NCBI GenBank assembly: GCA_964523885.1
Contig: CAZFYX010000072.1
Span: 79,103-143,102 of the forward strand
Length of the DNA: 64,000 nucleotides
Reading direction: 5' to 3'
DNA from: SHXO01 sp964523885
GTDB taxonomy: Bacteria; Pseudomonadota; Gammaproteobacteria; Burkholderiales; SHXO01
The notes under the pieces are model-generated. The model did no database searches. It was given only the letters and a program-made list of their open reading frames with translations, and was not told where the DNA came from. This document shows positions 9,441-17,737 of the stretch, piece by piece (positions within the stretch are counted from its first letter, which is position 1; the number at the start of each line of letters is the position of its first letter). Position numbers and translations under genes: made by a program.

Positions 9441-10505
9441 ATGGAAGAGACCCTGTCGATCACCTCGCCCGACGATGCGATGCGGCTGGCGGAAGCCAAC
9501 ACGCTGCTCACGCCGCGCTTCTACACCACCGACTGCTCGGCCATGGACCGCATCGACGTGACCCCGATCCGCAAGGAATGGGATGAGCTGATGGCCGAGT
9601 TCGAGCGCGACGCCAACCGCGCGCACTTCGAGCGCACGCCGGAATTCGCCGCCGAGGTGCGCGAGCTGCCGGAAGCCCTGCGGCAGGAGTTCCTCGACTT
9701 CCTGATCAGCTCGGTGACGGCGGAGTTCTCCGGCTGCGTGCTGTACAACGAGATCCAGCGCAAGGTCGACAATCCCGACATCAAGGCCCTGATGCGCTAC
9801 ATGGCGCGCGACGAGGCCCGCCACGCGAGCTTCATCAATGCATCGCTCAAGGACTTCGGCCTGGGGGTGGACCTGGGGATGCTCAAGCGCGACAAGAAGT
9901 ACACGTACTTCAAGCCGAAGTACATCTTCTACGCCACCTACCTGTCGGAGAAGATCGGCTACGCGCGCTACATCACCATCTTCCGCCAGCTGCAGCGCCA
10001 TCCCGAGCGCCGCTTCCATCCGATCTTCCGGTTCTTCGAGGAGTGGTGCAACGACGAGTTCCGCCACGGCGAGGCGTTCGCACTGCTCATGCGCCTGCAT
10101 CCGGAGCTGCTGACCGGGCTGAACAAGTTCTGGGTCAAGTTCTTCGTCCTGGCCGTGTTCTCCACCATGTACGTGCGCGACCACGCCCGGCCGGAGCTGC
10201 ACAAGGCCTTTGGCCTGAACCCCACCGACTACGACATGACGGTGCTGCGCATCACCTCCGAGATCTCGCAGCAGATCTTCCCGCTCACGCTCGACCTCGA
10301 GCACCCGACCTTCCGCGCCGGGCTGGACCGGCTGGCGGAGATCGCTGCCAAGGTGGCGCAGGCGCGTGCGCAGGGCGGCATCGTCGGCGGGATCAAGCGC
10401 ATCGGCCTGGCGGCTGCGGCGACGCTGACCTTCGCCCGCCTCTACCTGCTGCCCTCCAAGCCCAACGCGCTGCCGCAGCAGATGCGGGTGGCGCCGGCCT
10501 GGTAG
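9441..10505 (+). CDS. acsF: Aerobic magnesium-protoporphyrin IX monomethyl ester cyclase
   Basis: A 354-residue diiron oxygenase that forms ring E of protochlorophyllide using O2. Two carboxylate-histidine iron motifs are visible: RDEARHAS (Glu125, His128) and CNDEFRHGE (Glu206, His209), with a further candidate Glu near residue 95 (TAEFSGC). The ATG at 9441 has an ideal AGGAGGAG site two bases upstream of the gcc spacer. An oxygen-dependent cyclase shows that pigment synthesis can proceed under oxic or microoxic conditions. The anaerobic alternative, BchE, is not in this window. It lies between puhC and puhE as in other betaproteobacteria. Confidence 0.96.
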   Translation: MEETLSITSPDDAMRLAEANTLLTPRFYTTDCSAMDRIDVTPIRKEWDELMAEFERDANRAHFERTPEFAAEVRELPEALRQEFLDFLISSVTAEFSGCVLYNEIQRKVDNPDIKALMRYMARDEARHASFINASLKDFGLGVDLGMLKRDKKYTYFKPKYIFYATYLSEKIGYARYITIFRQLQRHPERRFHPIFRFFEEWCNDEFRHGEAFALLMRLHPELLTGLNKFWVKFFVLAVFSTMYVRDHARPELHKAFGLNPTDYDMTVLRITSEISQQIFPLTLDLEHPTFRAGLDRLAEIAAKVAQARAQGGIVGGIKRIGLAAAATLTFARLYLLPSKPNALPQQMRVAPAW

Positions 10506-10509
10506 CCCG

Positions 10510-11385
10510 ATGAGCGATTACGTCCTGCCGGTCATCTACCCCCTCCTGGTGTGGTGGGGGAGCACCGGCGTGGTGCTGTTCCTGGATGGCATGCCGGCCC
10601 GCACCTTCCGCTGGAGCATGCTGGGCATGACCGTGCTCATGCTCGGCGCGATGTTCGGGCTGGCCCAGAGCAGCGACGACACCACTGTCGCGGGGGCGTA
10701 CTTTGCGTTCACGTGCGGCGTCATGGCCTGGGCGTGGCAGGAGATGAGCTTCCTCACCGGCTTCCTCACCGGCCCGCGCAAGCAGGCCTGCCCGCACCAC
10801 TGCCGCGGCTGGCGCCACTTCGGCCACGGTATCCAGGCGATCCTCTACCACGAGTTCGCCATCATCGTGATGGCATGCGCGGTGGCGGTGGTCACGTGGC
10901 GGGGCGCGAATCACGTGGGCCTGTGGACCTTCATGATCCTTTGGGCCATGCGGCAGAGCGCGAAGCTCAACCTGTTCCTCGGCGTGCGCAACCTGAGCGA
11001 GGAGTTCCTGCCCGACCATCTGCGCTACCTGGAGCGGTTCTTCCGCCGCAAGGCGATGAATCCGCTGTTCCCGGTGTCGGTGAGCGTCTCGACCATCGTC
11101 GCCGGCATGCTGGTGGACCAGGCCATGACGGCAGGCGCATCGCCGTTCCAGCTGGTCGGCAGCACGCTGCTCGCGACCTTGCTCGGCCTGGGCATCCTCG
11201 AGCACTGGTTCATGGTCCTGCCCCTGCCGAGCACCGCGCTCTGGAAGTGGAGCCTGAAGTCGCGCCGGCCGCGCGAGGAGCACGGCGGCCCGCTCCCCAG
11301 CGAGGCCTCGGTGCACGATACCGGCCCCCTGCTGGCCACGCAGTGGCAGCCGGTGGCCGCATTCAGGCGGCCCGCGGGCGACTGA
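10510..11385 (+). CDS. puhE: Putative photosynthetic complex assembly protein PuhE (DUF3623 type)
   Basis: A 291-residue integral membrane protein with about seven hydrophobic segments. Family landmarks are the N-terminal YPLLVWWGSTGVVLFLDG, the ACPHHCRGWRHF cysteine/histidine loop and the LWAMRQSAKLNLFLGVRN segment. PuhE affects the amount of RC-LH1 and bacteriochlorophyll production in Rhodobacter; its molecular role is unknown. It begins 4 nt after acsF. The last 45 residues are hydrophilic. A short hairpin follows the gene, after which the compact photosynthesis operon appears to loosen. Confidence 0.92.
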   Translation: MSDYVLPVIYPLLVWWGSTGVVLFLDGMPARTFRWSMLGMTVLMLGAMFGLAQSSDDTTVAGAYFAFTCGVMAWAWQEMSFLTGFLTGPRKQACPHHCRGWRHFGHGIQAILYHEFAIIVMACAVAVVTWRGANHVGLWTFMILWAMRQSAKLNLFLGVRNLSEEFLPDHLRYLERFFRRKAMNPLFPVSVSVSTIVAGMLVDQAMTAGASPFQLVGSTLLATLLGLGILEHWFMVLPLPSTALWKWSLKSRRPREEHGGPLPSEASVHDTGPLLATQWQPVAAFRRPAGD

Positions 11386-11396
11386 GCGTCGCCCGC

Positions 11397-11412
11397 CCCG
11401 CAATCCTGCGGG
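11397..11412 (+). terminator. Hairpin downstream of puhE, possible transcript end or stabiliser
   Basis: CCCGCA (11397-11402) and TGCGGG (11407-11412) form a perfect 6-bp stem with an ATCC loop, 11 nt after the puhE stop. There is no T-tract, so it is not a classical intrinsic terminator. It could be a pause, a 3'-end stabiliser, or chance in GC-rich DNA. Confidence 0.25.
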
Positions 11413-11507
11413 ACCCCGCATGTATTCCCTTCGCATCCGCACACACCGGCATGGGCCGGCACGCGCCATGCTCACCCGTGACTGCGCGCAGACGGGCGAG
11501 GTGGACG

Positions 11508-12572
11508 ATGCGGACAGGCAGCGGGAAGCGGCGGCAGGGGAAGCGCGGACTGCTCGGTGGCGGTGTGCGTACAGCCCTGCTTGCCGGCGCTGCCGGCATC
11601 GGATACAGCGCGATGTTCGTGCGGCATGACGTGCCGCTTCCCGCTGCAGTCGAGGGCGAGCGGCGCGAGCGCAGCGGCCGCAGCGGGCGGCTGAGCTACT
11701 ACGTGGCGGGAGACGGCCCGCCCATGCTGCTGCTTCACAGCATCAATGCTGCCGCCTCCGCCTACGAGGTCAAGCCGATCTTCGAGCACGTGCGCGTGCG
11801 TCGTCGCGTGTACGCGCCGGACCTGCCGGGCTTTGGATTCTCCGACCGGTCCAGCCGCGACTACAACATCCGGCTGTATGTCGACGCCGTGCACGACATG
11901 CTCGACGAGATCGCCGCCGAGAACGGCGCCGCCCCCGTGGATGCGCTGGCGGTATCGCTGGCCTGCGAGTTCCTCGCCCGCGCCGCGGTCGAGAGCCCGG
12001 AGCGGTTCCGCACGCTGACGCTGGTGACACCCACGGGCTTCTCGCGCGGCTCGTCGCGCCTGCGCGGGGACCCCGCCGGCAGCCGCGAGATCCCGGGCCT
12101 CTACGCCACCTTCACCTTCCCGCTGTGGACCCGGGCGTTCTACGACCTGCTGGTGAGCAAGCGCAGCGTACGCTACTTCCTGCAGCGTACTTACGGCTCG
12201 AGGGAGGTCGATGAAGGCATGGTCGAGTACGACCATGCGACCGCGCATCAGCCGGGTGCGAGGCATGCGCCGTACGCGTTCGTCTCGGGCCGCCTGTTCA
12301 GCCGCGACATTCGCAGCGTGTACGAACAACTTGCGCTCCCGGTGTGGATGCCGCATGCGACCCGGGGCGACTTCCGCGACTTCAGCGAGGCCGACTGGGC
12401 CAGGACCCGGCCGGGCTGGTCGGTCCAGCCTTTCGATACCGGTGCGCTGCCTCACTTCGAGCAACCCGTGCAGTTCATGGCGGCGTTGGACCGGTTCCTG
12501 GCCCAGCAGTCGGACACGGTGACTGCGCCGCGAGCACCGAACGGGCGCGCCGACGGACGCCCCTCGCGCTGA
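11508..12572 (+). CDS. Membrane-anchored alpha/beta-fold hydrolase in the photosynthesis cluster
   Basis: Encodes 354 residues: a basic N-terminus, a hydrophobic anchor or signal at about residues 13-32, then an alpha/beta hydrolase core. The oxyanion strand region is seen as MLLLHSINAAASAYE and the strand 4 region as VYAPDLPGFGFSDRS. The nucleophile elbow reads AVSLA instead of the usual GxSxG, and a candidate catalytic His sits in GALPHFEQP near the C-terminus. The ATG at 11508 has a gaggtgg ribosome site close upstream. It lies between puhE and bchJ, but it does not look like BchO, the hydrolase usually found with bch genes. Substrate unknown; a role in pigment or quinone chemistry is speculative. 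Confidence 0.8.
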   Translation: MRTGSGKRRQGKRGLLGGGVRTALLAGAAGIGYSAMFVRHDVPLPAAVEGERRERSGRSGRLSYYVAGDGPPMLLLHSINAAASAYEVKPIFEHVRVRRRVYAPDLPGFGFSDRSSRDYNIRLYVDAVHDMLDEIAAENGAAPVDALAVSLACEFLARAAVESPERFRTLTLVTPTGFSRGSSRLRGDPAGSREIPGLYATFTFPLWTRAFYDLLVSKRSVRYFLQRTYGSREVDEGMVEYDHATAHQPGARHAPYAFVSGRLFSRDIRSVYEQLALPVWMPHATRGDFRDFSEADWARTRPGWSVQPFDTGALPHFEQPVQFMAALDRFLAQQSDTVTAPRAPNGRADGRPSR

Positions 12573-12588
12573 GCCGCTTGCGCGCCGA

Positions 12589-12602
12589 TTGACCTTGGTC
12601 AA
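12589..12602. promoter_or_regulatory. FNR/CRP-family type palindrome upstream of bchJ
   Basis: The bases TTGAC-CTTG-GTCAA form a perfect 5+5 palindrome with a 4-bp spacer, the arrangement recognised by FNR, FixK, Anr and Dnr-type regulators. Its centre (12595.5) lies about 31 bp upstream of a TAGGTT -10-like element at 12624-12629. That places the centre near -41.5 of a start at about 12637, the class II activator position. It is 68 bp upstream of the preferred bchJ start. This suggests redox or nitric-oxide control of bchJ; the regulator itself is not in the window. Confidence 0.55.
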
Positions 12603-12669
12603 TCCGGGATGCGGCACCCGCGCTAGGTTAGCCCAGCGGCATGTCGGCACACGTCGCGGGGAGCTCGCC

Positions 12670-13311
12670 TTGGCACGCAGTTCGACAGGGGACATCGGCG
12701 CATCGGCAGGGCCGGCACGGCAAGGCGCCCGCATTGGCCCGAATGCGATCCTGCGCGTGACGGAGGCGCTGAAGGACCGGATCGGCGAGCAGGCCACGAC
12801 GATGCTGTTCGAGCGTGCCGGGCTGGTGGCGTACCTGCACCAGCCGCCCACCGACATGGTCGATGAGCACGACGTGACCGGTCTGTATCGCGCAGTGCGC
12901 GAGGGTCTCGGCCTGTCCGCGGCCCACACGATCCTCCGCGATGCCGGGCAGCGCACCGGCGACTACCTGCTGACACATCGGATCCCGCATCCGGTCCAAC
13001 GGCTGCTGCGCGTCCTGCCGGCCTCCATCGCGAGTCGCGTACTCCTGCGTGCGGTGGCGCGCAACGCCTGGACCTTCTGCGGCAGCGGCCGGTTCAGCGC
13101 GACCGGCGGCGCATCCGCGCGCATGGTGGTCGAGGGTTGCCCGCTGTGCGCAGGCGCTGCCGCGCCGGAACCGATCTGCGACTTCTACGCCGGCACCTTC
13201 GAGCGGCTGTTCCGCGCGCTGGTGGACCCGGATACCGTTGTCACCGAGCGCGCCTGTGCGGCGCGCGGTGAGCCGGCCTGCGTGTTCGAGGCGCGCTGGG
13301 ACCGGGTCTAG
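12670..13311 (+). CDS. bchJ: V4R-domain protein, BchJ-type (bacteriochlorophyll biosynthesis)
   Basis: Encodes about 213 residues from the TTG at 12670. The V4R fold with its conserved cysteines is clear in the C-terminal half (EGCPLCAG, EPICDFY, TERACAARGEPACVFE). BchJ was once assigned as the 4-vinyl reductase; current evidence favours an accessory role in handling tetrapyrrole substrates. The TTG start is chosen because GGGGAG lies 6 nt upstream (12658-12663). The longer frame beginning at 12589 would start inside a regulatory palindrome and lacks a ribosome site. It ends the recognisable photosynthesis cluster. Confidence 0.85.
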   Translation: MARSSTGDIGASAGPARQGARIGPNAILRVTEALKDRIGEQATTMLFERAGLVAYLHQPPTDMVDEHDVTGLYRAVREGLGLSAAHTILRDAGQRTGDYLLTHRIPHPVQRLLRVLPASIASRVLLRAVARNAWTFCGSGRFSATGGASARMVVEGCPLCAGAAAPEPICDFYAGTFERLFRALVDPDTVVTERACAARGEPACVFEARWDRV

Positions 13312-13344
13312 CAGGCGCCGGGCGGCCCGCCTTCCGGCTTCATC

Positions 13345-13364
13345 GGTGGCACACCCGCGCCACC
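13345..13364. terminator. Weak hairpin between convergent bchJ and arsC-like genes
   Basis: GGTGGC (13345-13350) pairs with GCCACC (13359-13364) across an 8-base loop in the 81-bp convergent intergenic region. There is no T-run on either side, so function as a bidirectional terminator is only possible. Confidence 0.25.
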
Positions 13365-13392
13365 GTCCTGGAAATCCTCCGCACCTGCCGGC

Positions 13393-13749
13393 TCAGAGCA
13401 ACTCCAGCACGCGCTCGGGCGGGCGGCCGATCACCGCCCGCCCGCCCCTCACTGCGATCGGGCGCTCGATCAGGATCGGGTGGTCCGCGAGTGCGTCCAG
13501 CCACTGCGCCTCGCTGAGGGTCTTGCCGGCAAAGTCCGACTTGAAGATGTCCTCGCCGCGCCGGACCAGGTCCGCCGCCGGGATGCCGAGTTGCGCGACG
13601 ATGCGCTCCAACTCTGCGCGGCTGGGCGGTTCCTTGAGGTACTCGATGACGCGTGGCGAGAGGCCGCGGCCGGTGAGCAGGGCGAGCGCCGCGCGGCTCT
13701 TGCCGCAGCGCGGGTTGTGATAGATCACGAGTTCGTCGGCTTGGGACAT
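13393..13749 (-). CDS. arsC: Arsenate reductase (glutaredoxin type, ArsC/Spx family)
   Basis: A 118-residue ArsC-family protein. The active-site region YHNPRCGKSRAALAL places the catalytic Cys at residue 15, and the family features YLKEPPSRAEL, LVRRGEDIFK and HPILIERPI are all present. Glutathione/glutaredoxin-linked ArsC enzymes reduce arsenate to arsenite. There are no other ars genes nearby, so detoxification is not assured and it could equally be a YffB-like housekeeping paralogue. The ATG at 13749 gives the normal family length; the open frame extends upstream without a good start. Confidence 0.85.
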   Translation of the reverse strand: MSQADELVIYHNPRCGKSRAALALLTGRGLSPRVIEYLKEPPSRAELERIVAQLGIPAADLVRRGEDIFKSDFAGKTLSEAQWLDALADHPILIERPIAVRGGRAVIGRPPERVLELL

Positions 13750-13978
13750 GGCGGGCAGGGCAGACAAGGTGAGGGGCGGCCACAAGCGATTGCGGACGGT
13801 CCGCGTTTGACACTTTGGCACAAATGACGGCGTGCGGGGGATCGCCTCGGGGCGGCCGGTCGGGCTCCACGCCGGGTTTTCTTTAACCAGACGCAAAATC
13901 TTCTTGAACAGGCTTGACTTTTGCAAACCCGTGCCGATGTTGTGAGCAAGACGCAACATTGCACACTTACGCAACCCT

Positions 13979-14152
13979 ATGTCCAAGAGCAAGCTCGACA
14001 TCCTCCAGGCCCGCCAGTGCCGCGGCGAGGAGTTGCGCCTGGGCTTCATGCTGGCGGCGCTCAAGGCGGCGCCGGCCAAGCCGGCCGCCTCTGCGCGCAA
14101 GAGCGCGAGCCGACGCGCCAGCGCCGGCCAGCGCCTCGCCGAAGTCGCCTGA
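13979..14152 (+). CDS. Hypothetical small basic protein, 57 residues
   Basis: An ATG at 13979 opens a 58-codon frame to a TGA at 14152. The N-terminal half (SKLDILQARQCRGEELRLG) is amphipathic and the second half is rich in Lys, Ala, Arg and Ser (AAPAKPAASARKSASRRAS), like histone H1-type tails. It fills most of an otherwise empty gap between the arsC-like gene and pepN. A TTGACT -35-like hexamer lies at 13914-13919 in unusually AT-rich DNA. No ribosome site is obvious and no family is recognised. Confidence 0.45.
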   Translation: MSKSKLDILQARQCRGEELRLGFMLAALKAAPAKPAASARKSASRRASAGQRLAEVA

Positions 14153-14171
14153 TCCTTCCGGCGCCGGCCGC

Positions 14172-16799
14172 TCAGGCCAGCGCCTTGGTCACCACCTCCA
14201 GGGTGTCCTTGGACAGCCCCGCGCTGGCGCGGATGCGCTCCAGCTGTGCACGGGCGTGCGCCTGGCGACTCGGGTCGAACTTCTTCCAGCGGTCGAACGA
14301 GCGCGCCAGCCGCGCGGCCACCTGTGGATTGAGCGGATCGAGCGCGATGATCTGTTCGGCCGCGAAGGCGTAGCCGCCGCCGTCGGCGGCGTGGAAGCGG
14401 ACCTGGTTGGCGCAGAAGCTGCGGATCAGCGCGTAGACCTTGTTCGGATTCTTCAGGTCGAACGCCGGGTGGCGCGTGAGGCGGCGCACGTCCCCCAGCG
14501 TCTGCGGCAGGCGCGAGCCGGCCTGCACGGCGAGCCACTTGTCCACCACCAGCGCCTCTTCCTTCCACTTGTCGTGGAAGCGGGTCAGCACCGCGGGACG
14601 CTGCGACCAGTCGGAGTTGGCGATCGCGGTAAGCGCAGCCATGGCATCGGTCATGTTGTCGGCGGTATCGAACTGGCGCAGGCACAGTGCGCGCACCGCC
14701 TCGTCGTCTAGCTCCATCAGGTATGACAGGCAGGCGTTCTTGATCGCACGCCGACCGGCCGAGGCCGCATCCGGGCTGTAGGCGCCGTGCACCGCGAAAG
14801 CCTGGTAGGTCGCGAGGAGCTCGCCCTTTAGTGCCGTGGCCAGCTGCACGCGCAGGGCCCGGCGTGCAGCGTGGATCGCATCGGGATCGACCACCTCCAT
14901 CTGCTCGCCCACATACGCCTCGCTCGGCAGGGCGAGCGCCTCGGCGGTGAATGCGGGGTCGCGCGCTGCGTCCGCCAGGACCCGGGCGAACGCAGCGACG
15001 AATGCAGAAGGCACTTCGAGTGCCTGCCTGCGCACGCCGCGCAGCAGGATCTCCAGCGCGAAGCGCTGGCCTGCATCCCAGCGGTTGAACGCGTCGCTGT
15101 CGAAGGCCATCAGGTGCGCGAGCTCGGCCTCGCCGTATGCATACTGCAGCTGCACCGGTGCCGAGAACGAGCGCAGCAGCGACGGCACTGGCGCCGCCGT
15201 CACGTTGACGAAGCGGAACTGCTGCCTCGCGGCCTGCACCGACAGCACGCGCGTGGTCCCCGCCAGTGCCGCTTCGCCCTCCAGCTGCAGCGGCAGGTCG
15301 CGCCCCTGTGCGTCCAGCAGCCCCACCGCGAATGGAATGTGCAGCGGCTGCTTGTCGGCCTGGCCCGGTGTGGGCGGGCAGGTCTGCCGCACGTCGAGCG
15401 TGAAGGTGCTCGCCGCGGTGTCATAGGTCCCGGAGACCGCCAGCCGCGGCGTGCCGGCCTGGTCGTACCAGCGGCGGAAATGCGCCAGGTCGACGCCGCT
15501 CGCATCCTGCATGGCCTGCACGAAGTCGTCGGTGGTCACCGCCTGCCCGTCGTGCCGCTGGAAGTACAGGTCCATGCCCTCGCGGAAGGCCGCCGCGCCG
15601 ATCAGCGTGTGGATCATGCGCACCACTTCGGCGCCCTTCTCGTACACGGTCGCCGTGTAGAAATTGCTGATTTCCATGTACGACTGCGGCCGCACCGGAT
15701 GCGACATCGGCCCCGCGTCCTCGGGGAACTGCGCGGCCCTCAGCCCACGCACCTCCTGGATGCGCTGCACCGGTCGCGAGTACATGTCCGCGCCGAACTC
15801 CTGGTCGCGGAACACAGTGAGCCCCTCCTTCAATGACAGTTGGAACCAGTCCCGGCAGGTCACGCGGTTGCCGGTCCAGTTGTGGAAGTACTCGTGCGCC
15901 ACCACCCGGTCGATGAGCATGAAGTCGGTGTCGGTGGCGATGTCGGGGCGGGCCAGCACGTACTTCGTGTTGAAGATGTTCAGGCCCTTGTTCTCCATCG
16001 CGCCCATGTTGAAGTCGCCGACCGCCACGATCATGTAGTGATCGAGGTCGAGCTCGAGCCCGAAGACCCGCTCGTCCCACTGCATCGACTTCTTCAGTGC
16101 CTGCATGGCGAAGCCGCACTGGTCGAGCTTGCCGGGCTCGACGAAGATCGACAGGTTGGCGGTCCGCCCGGAGGCGGTGCGGTACTTGTCCTCCAGCACA
16201 TCCAGCCGGCCTGCGACCAGCGCGAACAGGTACGAGGGCTTGGGGAAAGGGTCCTCCCAGCGTACCCAGTGCCGCGCGCCCTCGATGCCCTGGCCCATCC
16301 GGTTGCCGTTGGACAGCAGGGCAGGGTAGGTCTCGCGGTCCGCGTGGATGGTGGTGGTGTAGCGCGCCATCACATCCGGCCGGTCGAGGAAGAACGTGAT
16401 GCGCCGGAAGCCTTCCGGCTCGCACTGCGTGAACAGCCCGTCCTTCGACGCATACAGCCCCATCAGCTTGGTGTTGGCGCGCGGATTGAGGCGCACGCCC
16501 GTCTCCAGCGCGAACGCGTCGGGCACGTCCGGGACCGTCAGATGCTCCGCGTCCAGGCGATATTGCCCCGGATCCAGCGGCCTGCCGTCGAGGCGCACCC
16601 ACTGCAGCTCGAGCTCGTCGCCATCCAGCACCAGCGGGGCTCGTGGATCGGCGAACTTCGGGTTGCGGCGGACGGTCAATCGTGCTTCCACGCCGACCCC
16701 CTCGGCATCGATGTGCACGTCGAGCTGCACATCGGAGATCAGGAACGGCGGAGGCGTGTAGTCCTTCAGGAAGACGGTGCGCGGGGTCGGGTTGAGCAT
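14172..16799 (-). CDS. pepN: Aminopeptidase N (M1 family zinc metallopeptidase)
   Basis: An 875-residue M1 aminopeptidase, as expected for bacterial PepN. It is a cytoplasmic enzyme that removes N-terminal residues in peptide turnover. The substrate-anchoring GAMENKGLN motif and the zinc site HEYFHNWTGN, with the downstream Glu in LKEGLTVFRDQEF, are intact. The C-terminal helical domain typical of E. coli-type PepN is present. The ATG at 16799 (MLNPTPRTVFLKDY) matches the usual family start; the frame is open a further 46 codons upstream, through what is probably the promoter region shared with the divergent SDR gene. Confidence 0.95.
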   Translation of the reverse strand: MLNPTPRTVFLKDYTPPPFLISDVQLDVHIDAEGVGVEARLTVRRNPKFADPRAPLVLDGDELELQWVRLDGRPLDPGQYRLDAEHLTVPDVPDAFALETGVRLNPRANTKLMGLYASKDGLFTQCEPEGFRRITFFLDRPDVMARYTTTIHADRETYPALLSNGNRMGQGIEGARHWVRWEDPFPKPSYLFALVAGRLDVLEDKYRTASGRTANLSIFVEPGKLDQCGFAMQALKKSMQWDERVFGLELDLDHYMIVAVGDFNMGAMENKGLNIFNTKYVLARPDIATDTDFMLIDRVVAHEYFHNWTGNRVTCRDWFQLSLKEGLTVFRDQEFGADMYSRPVQRIQEVRGLRAAQFPEDAGPMSHPVRPQSYMEISNFYTATVYEKGAEVVRMIHTLIGAAAFREGMDLYFQRHDGQAVTTDDFVQAMQDASGVDLAHFRRWYDQAGTPRLAVSGTYDTAASTFTLDVRQTCPPTPGQADKQPLHIPFAVGLLDAQGRDLPLQLEGEAALAGTTRVLSVQAARQQFRFVNVTAAPVPSLLRSFSAPVQLQYAYGEAELAHLMAFDSDAFNRWDAGQRFALEILLRGVRRQALEVPSAFVAAFARVLADAARDPAFTAEALALPSEAYVGEQMEVVDPDAIHAARRALRVQLATALKGELLATYQAFAVHGAYSPDAASAGRRAIKNACLSYLMELDDEAVRALCLRQFDTADNMTDAMAALTAIANSDWSQRPAVLTRFHDKWKEEALVVDKWLAVQAGSRLPQTLGDVRRLTRHPAFDLKNPNKVYALIRSFCANQVRFHAADGGGYAFAAEQIIALDPLNPQVAARLARSFDRWKKFDPSRQAHARAQLERIRASAGLSKDTLEVVTKALA

Positions 16800-16939
16800 G
16801 TTGATCACTTCGAGGGGTTCCTGTACGCGAGCTTGCAGTCTACAGTACGGGGCCTGCCTGCCATGACAGACCGCTGCGGCGGCGAAGAATTCCCGGCGCG
16901 TTCGTTCCTGCCGGGCCAACAGCATCGAGCGAGGCAACG

Positions 16940-17737
16940 ATGAAGACCGTGCTGATCACGGGTGCGACGGACGGCATCGGACGCGAGACCGCGCGCGGCC
17001 TGCTGGCGAAAGGCTGGCACGTGCACGTGCACGGGCGCAGCCGATCGCGCGCGGAGCGTGCCGCGGCGGAGCTTGCCGGGAGCGGGGGGCAGACCACGCC
17101 GGTGTGGGGCGACCTGTCGCGGATGTCCGAGGTGGTGGCGCTGGCCCAGCAGGTGCTCGAGCTCGGGCCGCGGCTGGACGTGCTGATCAACAACGCCGGC
17201 GTGTTCGAGACGCGCCGCCGGGTGACCGACGAGGGCTTCGAGATGACGATGGCGGTGAACCACTTCGCCACCTTCCTGCTCACCCGTCGGCTGCTGCCAG
17301 GCGTGCTCGCGACCCAGGGGCGGATCGTGGTGGTGGCCTCGATGGTGCACCAGGGCGCGCACCTCGACCTCGAGGATCTCGCGTTCACGCGCCGCTACGA
17401 CGGTTACGCGGCCTACTCGGCGTCCAAGCTCGCCAACGTGCTGTTCACGCGCGCGCTGGCCCAGCGGCTGGAAGGCACCGGCGTCACCGCGAACTGCCTG
17501 CATCCCGGGGTGATCGGCACGAAGCTGCTGCGCACCGCGTTCGGCATGGGCGGCGCGCCGGTGGAGCAGGGGGCGCGGACCTCGATCTACCTCGCCACCT
17601 CGCCGGAGGTCGCGGGCATGAGCGGTGGCTACTTCGTCGACCGGCATCCCGCGACCCCTTCCCGGGAGGCGCGCGACGACCGGCTCGCCGAGTCGCTCTG
17701 GCTGGAGACCGAGCGCCAGCTCGCCGTGTTCCTCTGA
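16940..17737 (+). CDS. Short-chain dehydrogenase/reductase
   Basis: A 265-residue classical SDR. The NADP(H)-binding TGATDGIG lies at residues 7-14, NNAG near residue 84, a Ser in VVASM and the catalytic YSASK near residue 156. The AVNHFATFLL region resembles retinol-dehydrogenase and protochlorophyllide-reductase-like SDRs, whose substrates cannot be read from sequence. A GCGAGG-type ribosome site precedes the ATG. Its TGA (17735-17737) abuts the alaX stop, so the two convergent genes have no intergenic DNA. Confidence 0.88.
   Translation: MKTVLITGATDGIGRETARGLLAKGWHVHVHGRSRSRAERAAAELAGSGGQTTPVWGDLSRMSEVVALAQQVLELGPRLDVLINNAGVFETRRRVTDEGFEMTMAVNHFATFLLTRRLLPGVLATQGRIVVVASMVHQGAHLDLEDLAFTRRYDGYAAYSASKLANVLFTRALAQRLEGTGVTANCLHPGVIGTKLLRTAFGMGGAPVEQGARTSIYLATSPEVAGMSGGYFVDRHPATPSREARDDRLAESLWLETERQLAVFL

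Noticed and set aside
12589..12669. Longer bchJ start at TTG 12589
   Set aside because: It coincides with the FNR-type palindrome, has no ribosome site and adds an unconserved extension; TTG 12670 has GGGGAG at correct spacing.
12573..12669. PpsR/CrtJ-type TGT-N12-ACA site before bchJ
   Set aside because: TGTCGGCACA occurs at 12643-12652 but the spacing is wrong; no convincing PpsR box was found in the intergenic regions of the cluster.
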